Below are positions 58,380-64,000 of a stretch of 64,000 nt of DNA, piece after piece. Position 1 is the stretch's first letter. Every line of letters starts with the position of its first letter. Source of the DNA: Zygnema cylindricum. Taxonomy: Eukaryota > Streptophyta > Zygnematophyceae > Zygnematales > Zygnemataceae. The translations under genes were made by a program, and so were the position numbers. Below the pieces are notes generated by a model. The model saw only the letters and a list, made by a program, of their open reading frames with translations. It was not told where the DNA came from and searched no databases. The stretch spans positions 1-64,000 of the forward strand of contig JBBHKE010002409.1 of the NCBI GenBank assembly GCA_037447655.1, written 5' to 3'.

Positions 58380-60560
58380 TGCATCTGGCAAATAACATTA
58401 TTTATTCACTCTAGAGAACACCTTTTCTCTTACAAAGTGTAACCGTACATCCATGTGCTTGCTTTTGAAGTGATGACTCGGGTTAGAAGCAATGGCAATG
58501 GCAGCCTGGTTATCACACCAGATTACATGTGGACCAACTTGTATGTATCCTAGTTCTTGTAACATGGATTTTACCCATAAGACTTCTTTGAGGGACGAGC
58601 TTGCAGCCATATATTCTGACTCCATTGTCGACTATGGTGTAACCTTTTGAAGTTTGCTGCTCCAACAGCAAGTACCGTTCCCAATTTGTAGAACGAATCC
58701 CGTGGTGGATTTCTAGCTTGGCATGTCGCTATAGCTTGCATCACTCCATGTTTGCAGCTTGACTTCTCCTTCGCCTAGAGTGAGTTTGAGATCTTTAGTT
58801 CCTACCAAATATCTTAAGACTCTCTTTGCTGCATCAAGATCAGATTTTCTCGGATTTTCTAGACTCCTGCTCAGTACCCCCGACTGCTGTAGCAATGTCA
58901 GGACGGGTACAGTTCATGAAATATATTAAGCTTCCCACTATCTGTCTATAAGGTATTATTGTCATAGGATCATTCTCCCCTGACTCTAAATACTCGCTAA
59001 AAATGACACCTGGTTCTCTTTCTTCTCCCTCTAACTTCTACCGAGACTCCATTAGAATTAAAAAACATCCTTTTACCCCCCGCATTGCATACTCATCTAA
59101 CATGTTTCCAATAGCCTCTTTTTGAGACAATTTTATAATTTTCTTATTTATGTCCCTCTCTACCTAGATACCCAAAATATATTTTGCCTCACCGAGGTCT
59201 TTCATCTCGAACCGTGAATTTAGAGCAGTTTTGATTTTGTTAATTTCAGCCATTGATTTGCAAATTAATAGCAAATCATCTACATATACTGCAATATACA
59301 CTTCTAAATTTAACCCTTTAGAACGTAGACAGAGTGATCAAAACTTATCCTTTGAAATCCTAGACTAGTCAAGAATTCATCAAACTTTATATTCCACTGT
59401 CTAGGGGCCTGTTTTAATCCATACAAAGATTTTAGCAAGTTGCATACTAAGTGCTCTTTTCCTGGTTCCACATACTTTTCAGCTTGCTGCAAGTAAATGG
59501 TCTCTTCTAGTTCTCCATGCAAAAAGGTCGTTTTTACATCCATCTGATGAATTTCCATATCTTATATAGCAGCTAGGGACAGCAAAATCCTAACAATTGG
59601 AAATCTTACAACTGGAGAAAATGTTTCTTCAAAATCGATTCCTTCCTTTTGATTGTACCCCTTCGCCACAAGTCTGGCCTTATAGCGTTCAATGGTGTTA
59701 TCGGGATTTAACTTCAACTTGAATACCCATTTGCTCCCGATCGCTTTTCGGTCTAGAGGAAGGTCCACTAGCCTCATAATTGAGCCTCCATGATCGATTT
59801 CATTTCGTCGTTTGCCGAATCAATCTAGTGATTCCGCTCTGGTGATGATAAGGCCTCTTGGATGGTCAAGGGCTCCCCTGAGATTGCCGAGTAGGCAAAG
59901 TGAGAGCTTGCTTGCAGGCGGCTGCTTGATCTTCTTCCCCCCGAAAATTCTGAGGCTGAGATCGTCGGATGCCGCGCATTGCACTGATTGCTGAGTGCGC
60001 TGGTTGCGATCCGTGTGTATTGACTGCTCTTGGTTTGTCCGGACCCGAAGTTGGTGAGGAACTTGGAGAGAGTCTGACTCCGGAGTCATTACCGGAGTTT
60101 GTGGAATCTGCGGGACAATTTCCTGCATGCAATCTAAGATGACATACTCCTGTACTTTTTGTTGTTTTTGTTGCTCTGTCATTTAAAATAAATCAATGGA
60201 TTCGAGTTCATCCTTAACGATGATGTCTCTAGCTACAACTATTTTCTGCCTTTCAAACACAAAGACTCTATAACCTTTTGAGTGATCATCATATCCTAAG
60301 AGAATACCCGGTAATCCCTTTGGTTCCATTTTCCATCGATCCGGTGACGTATCCAATATAAAGCATTGACAACCAAAGACCTTGAAATGGCTAACATCTG
60401 GTTTGCTACCTGTCCAGATTTCATAAGGAGTTGTTTCTACCGATCTTGATCCTATCCTATTTTTAATATAAACTGCACAATTTAGAGCCTCAGCCGAGAA
60501 TTTCGGATCTAAATTTTTATTGCGAGCATAGACCTAGAGCTTTCCGTGAGAGTTCTATTC
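58380..60560 (-). pseudogene. pol: Copia element 4 reverse transcriptase and RNase H, broken
   Basis: Minus strand, 5' to 3'. A region from 60182 carries a Ser/Gln-rich linker. Then come [20 protein letters not shown] and [16 protein letters not shown] (59777-59562), a stop, and MDVKTTFLHGELEETIYL, SLYGLKQAPRQWN (59558-59310). YVDDLLL follows at 59286-59275. RNase H appears in pieces at 58895-58713 (SGVLSRSLENPRKSDLDAAK, SDASYSDMP) and 58625-58398 (ESEYMAASSSLKEVLWVK, WCDNQAAIAIASNP, KHMDVRLHFVREK). Stops and frame changes separate the pieces. Confidence 0.85.
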
Positions 60561-61542
60561 AGTCTTCTGACACCCCATTTTGTTCCGGTGAATATGGAAC
60601 AGTCAATAAATGACTAATGCCTTCCGCCAGTAAAAAGGATTCAAATTCCTTCGATGTATTTTCACCACCATTGTCCGATCTGAGCTGTAAAATAGATGAA
60701 TTATGAAGTTTTTTAGCCCATGCTTTATAGTGTTTGAAGTGACCAAACACTTCACTCTTCTCCTTCATGAAGTTAACTTTTGAAAACTTGGAGAAATCAT
60801 CTGTGAAGGTGACCATATATTTTATCCCTCCGGCAGATGGAACCTTCGCCGGACCAAAGACATCCGAATGAATTTGTTGTAAAAGTTTCGTTGACCGATG
60901 CTCAGACTCCTTATGAAATGGTAATCTGTGGATTTTGCCTAAAGAGCAAACATCACAAGTTTTGACCGGCCCATCTGTGATTGATACACCCTCTATTTTT
61001 CCAGCAATGACCATTTTCCCCAAACTATCATAATTTACATGGCCTAATCTTTTGTGCCACAACTCATCTGAGTGCCAAACACCGGAGTACAAAACATCAT
61101 TCTCCGTGGTATAAGCCATATCCATGCGATACATCTTGCTACTATCTCTAGTACCTGTAACCGCAACCTTGCCATGTTTGCTAACAACTTGCCGACCATT
61201 TTTCAAATTAACCTCAAAGCCTTTGCTCTCTACCAACGACGTAGAAAACAGATTTTTCTTAAAGTCAGGCACAAATAAGACATTGTAAAGAGTCCTTTCA
61301 TTTGCTTTTCCTTCTACATCAACTAGTAAGGACACATCACCCACAGCACGAGTTTGGACACTCATTCCACAAGCATAATAAATATTTTTCTCCGGCGTTG
61401 CTTTCAGATTTTTGAAGATGGCCTTGTTCCAGCACATGTGGGCTGATGCTTCTGTATCCATTATCCATCCGGGGTCCTTCGCGCCCTCCATTGCAGCCGC
61501 CATAGCGAAGAGATCCGTATCGTCCTCCGTAGAAACCGTCAA
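60559..61542 (-). pseudogene. pol: Copia element 4 protease and integrase N-terminal half
   Basis: 327-codon open stretch on the minus strand. The protease motif reads MDTEASAHMC: Gly of the D-[ST]-G triad is Glu. Pre-integrase LWHKRLGHVN, zinc finger CDVCSLGKIHRLPF, HSDVFGPAKVPS and RSDNGGENTS follow. It ends at PEQNGVSED with a stop just after the catalytic Glu region. The next integrase part (NRNKNLDPKF and on) continues downstream in broken frames. Confidence 0.88.
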
Positions 61543-62401
61543 AGTCTCGTCGTGGAGAGACGAAGAAGCCGAAAATAGTGCATTTCCACGAGGTGTAGTC
61601 CCCGTGAAGCCATTGTAGAACTAGCTTCGTTGCCATCCCGGCCAACGAAAACCTGTATCGTTAGCTTTTTTAAGCTTAGGACAAAATTTGTATCCATGAC
61701 CTCTCTCACTACAATAAAAGCATGCATTGGTGGATTGTCTATGTCCACCTTGATTAAAATGTCTGAACTAATTATACTGATTTCTTTGCTGATTAAACAG
61801 TCCTTTTCTCTCAAAGTCTGAATTAAAAGCCTCTACTTGCTCAACATTGAGAATATTAGATGTAGCTTCCTCCTCTAGTAAAATATGGATGGCTAACTGT
61901 AAAGTCTAGCTAGCTTTATCTCTTTGTTTGAGCATGTCAGATGCTCCTTTCATACTACGAGGGAGACCCCTCATGAGCAATGCCCGATGCTGAAAAGGAG
62001 GAGACACCCCACCTGCACAAGCATGTGCATCTACAAGGATACGAAATTTGTTAGAATATTCAGCCATTGTACCGCCAGTGTACTTATAGTCCCAAATATT
62101 TCCAGCCAATAGAAGCTCTTCCTAGACATTGGCCTTTTCATAATCACTTTGAAGAGATTTCCAGATATCAATTGCTTTTTTCATCTTTATCCGAGACATA
62201 GCTAAGTCCTCAGATATACGAAATTTTAGAATAGAACGAGCTTGCGTATTTTTTTTAGACCATGACGGATCAGATTCATCCAGCGAACCATCCAATATAT
62301 CCAAAAGATTGACATTTTCAAAATGTGTTTCCACCATATCCGCCCACTAAACATACTTATCCCCGAAAAAGATAGGAATTCTTGAAGACACGCCCATAAC
62401 C
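61543..62401 (-). pseudogene. gag: Copia element 4 gag, broken
   Basis: Minus strand. The first ATG of the frame in the present 5' copy is inside the PBS (MGVSSRIPIFFGDKYV), followed by TAG and then WADMVETHFENVNLLDILD. Gag core: ISEDLAMSRIKMKKAIDIWK, then a stop, GNIWDYKYTGGTMAEYSNKF and LLMRGLPRSMKG. Zinc knuckle CFYCSERGHGYKFC (about 61737-61690). Stops near 62339-62350, 62122, 61906 and 61621. Confidence 0.85.
62387..62401 (-). other. Primer-binding site of copia element 4
   Basis: Minus-strand GGTTATGGGCGTGTC directly after the 5' LTR. The first 10 bases match the tRNA-iMet anticodon-arm complement, shorter than in elements 1-3 but with the same AUG in the same position. Confidence 0.75.
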
Positions 62402-63238
62402 TGTTGTTCTACAACCACCGGTGCAGGTGGAGGAGCAGCAGTAGTAGTAGAAGTAGACGTGATACACTCTCAAAAGCTATCAAGAATCCTACCAAACAGC
62501 TGTTCTTAAGTGCTCACAAATTCTTATACAAGTATCCAAACCTCACAAAACTCTATCAGAATATAGAGTAGCATAAACACTGATAACTCCCAAACTTATA
62601 GCACAATTGACCCAACAACACTCAAGATATAATACTCAGAAGTTTCCCAAAAACTGTTTGCAGTTTTACTATTTGGAAGTCTGGATACATAACATGTTAT
62701 GAGTCCTAAGTCTTATACTTGTGTTGAACTGGCAACACCATTCTACTTGAGAGATACATCAAACCACCAAGCTACCACTAATCTGTCAAGCTACCATTGA
62801 GCTATCACAAAGCTACCACTGAGCTATCACTATGCTAACTAGAATCGTATCTATCGCAGTTGCTCTATCCTGTACAGAATCACATTAAGAATATTGGACG
62901 TTGCTTTGTCCGTATAGAACATATTTAATATAATCATGGTTGGCTTTTGCTGTCTGTGTTGCAGCTTCGCTGCTGCGCTGCTCTGCTGCTGCGCTACTCT
63001 GCTGTATAGCAGCTGCTCTGCTGCTGCGTTGCTCTGCTGTATAGCAGCTACTTTGCTGTATAGCAGCTGCTCTGCTGTATAGCAGCTGCGCTGCTGTATA
63101 GCAGCTGCGCTGCTGTATAGCAGCTGCGCTACTCTGTTGTATAGCAGCTGCGCTGCTCTGTCTGTAAAGCAGCTGCCCTGCTTTGTTTGTAAAGCAGCTG
63201 CGCTGCTCTGAGACTGAAAGTTTTCAAAAAAGACAACA
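62402..63238 (-). repeat. 5' LTR of copia element 4
   Basis: Minus strand TGTTGTCTTTTTTG ... GTAGAACAACA. The in-frame ATG seen in the 3' LTR is ACG here (plus-strand cgt, 62458-62460). Confidence 0.9.
62962..63210. repeat. Expanded CAGCTG tandem array in the 5' LTR
   Basis: More units of the gctgtatagcagctgcgct type than in the 3' LTR. This accounts for most of the 76-bp length difference between the LTRs. Confidence 0.88.
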
Positions 63239-63243
63239 GAGTA

Positions 63244-63703
63244 CTGACATCACTACTTCGAGTGATGCCAGCTATGGTGATGCTCCGATGAGCAGATACA
63301 CTTCTGGATATGTATTATATGTGGTGATGGGGCTTGTTGTTGGAGTAGCAAACAGCAAAAGGTTATTGCTCAGTCCACCATGGAGGCTGAGTATATGGCC
63401 TCTTGCTCTACTATAAAAGAATTGATTTGGGTGAGCTTGGTCATCTTAAGAGTGGTGTGTAGATAATATTTTGTGATAATTAGGCAGCAATCTCTATTTC
63501 TGCCAATCCTAAACATCATTTTAAAGCCAAACACATGGACATTAGACTCAATTTTGTTAGAGAGAAAGTAGAAAATAAAATAATCAGTTTAGAGTACCGA
63601 CCAGATAGTGAGATGGTAGCAGATATAATGACCAAACCTATGCCTTCCCCTAAGCTAATTTTCTGTAGAGAGAAGTGTGGTCTGAAATTAAATTTTGACT
63701 AGA
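63244..63703 (+). pseudogene. pol: Copia element 3 RNase H, 3' fragment after the nested insertion
   Basis: Resumes the frame cut at 57375: ITTSSDASYGDAPMSRYTSG. A frame change near 63315 follows, then an AQSTMEAEYMAS-type region, a CDN-AISIS region (TAG at 63481) and NPKHHFKAKHMDIRLNFVRE. The end at LNFD is immediately followed by the PPT. Confidence 0.85.
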
Positions 63704-63715
63704 AAATAAGGGGAG
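63702..63715 (+). other. Polypurine tract of copia element 3
   Basis: agaaaataaggggag before the 3' LTR, identical in core to that of copia element 1. Confidence 0.85.
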
Positions 63716-64000
63716 TGTAGAAATTAATGGTTTTTAAAGTATTTCTAGGTCTGAATAGAAATAAGAAAGAAGCCGAGGCAGTCTACCTCTAACTTCTCTC
63801 TCCAACTCTCAAACTTGTCACAGTCACTGAGAAATTGGAGTGGGAGCTAGAGCCATGGCTACCTAGGCTACCCAGAGGTTTACGCAAAAATATATTTTAG
63901 TTAGGGGTTTTATTTACTAAAAGATATATGCCGGTCACATGATTTGATCCTTATACCTACAGGCCCATAGATTGCCTGTAGCCGTTAGCTTTAGCCATTA
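63716..64000 (+). repeat. 3' LTR of copia element 3, cut by the window end
   Basis: Begins TGTAGAAATTAATGG and matches the start of the LTRs at 45958, 47542 and 52466. Confidence 0.93.

Larger units (their letters stand above)
57376..63238 (-). mobile_element. Copia element 4, minus strand, nested in copia element 3, TSD GAGTA
   Basis: GAGTA at 57371-57375 and 63239-63243. On the minus strand the 5' LTR is 63238-62402 (837 bp) and the 3' LTR is 58136-57376 (761 bp). They differ in tandem-repeat number and about 5% of the compared bases. It belongs to a different copia lineage from the host element. The coding region has numerous stops. Confidence 0.94.
52466..64000 (+). mobile_element. Copia element 3, split by copia element 4, runs off the window
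   Basis: 5' LTR 52466-53513 (1048 bp), body 53514-57375, then the reverse copia insertion, then the remaining RNase H (63244-63703), PPT and the first 285 bp of the 3' LTR (63716 on). It is inserted directly into the satellite array. Many nonsense changes; inactive. Confidence 0.92.

Overview
The window looks like repeat-saturated nuclear DNA of a streptophyte (land plant or charophycean alga; a charophyte-like alga is my low-confidence guess). The reasons are GT-AG introns in two predicted genes, a plant-type F-box/LRR protein, a chromovirus-like Ty3/gypsy element, several Ty1/copia elements primed by initiator tRNA-Met, and many small inverted-repeat transposons. There is no operon structure and I recognised no rRNA or tRNA gene.

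Layout. 0-5.7 kb: inverted-repeat elements, then an F-box/LRR gene (3061-4824, two exons) whose first exon is a long pyrimidine tract. 5.7-19.5 kb: almost entirely small non-autonomous DNA transposons of four terminal-repeat groups, which I call group 1 (ends AGGGTGTGTCYCCATGT), group 2 (TTAGGGTGAAGTTCCATT), group 3 (GTTCAAAAGTAGGYG) and group 4 (TACACCGTGAATCG). Several are nested in one another, and a solo copia LTR lies at 8.9-9.9 kb. 19.5-27.3 kb: one complete but coding-dead gypsy element with about 99% similar LTRs. 27.3-37 kb: mostly unrecognised DNA with homopurine/homopyrimidine tracts, one plausible intron-containing minus-strand gene (32909-33775) and a long (TA)n.

37-47.5 kb: a decayed, acidic, repeat-rich reading frame of unknown family. 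It is cut by a full-length copia element (39322-45733, TSD GACGA) and a solo LTR (45958-47006, TSD TAAAC), and it stops where a third copia LTR begins (47542). 48.6-52.5 kb: truncated copia gag, an N gap, then a 40-bp satellite array of about 80 units. 52.5-64 kb: a copia element (52466 to beyond the window) split by a reverse-oriented copia of another lineage (57376-63238, TSD GAGTA).

Most interesting observation. In all four copia copies that retain a 5' end, the primer-binding site is not the usual complement of the tRNA 3' end. It is the complement of the anticodon arm of initiator tRNA-Met, lies directly against the LTR, and contains an AUG in frame with gag. The gag frame begins inside the LTR and is translated straight through the primer-binding site. 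This holds in two clearly different copia lineages. Half-tRNA priming is known (Drosophila copia, yeast Ty5); the LTR-PBS-gag reading-through arrangement is the part that deserves checking.
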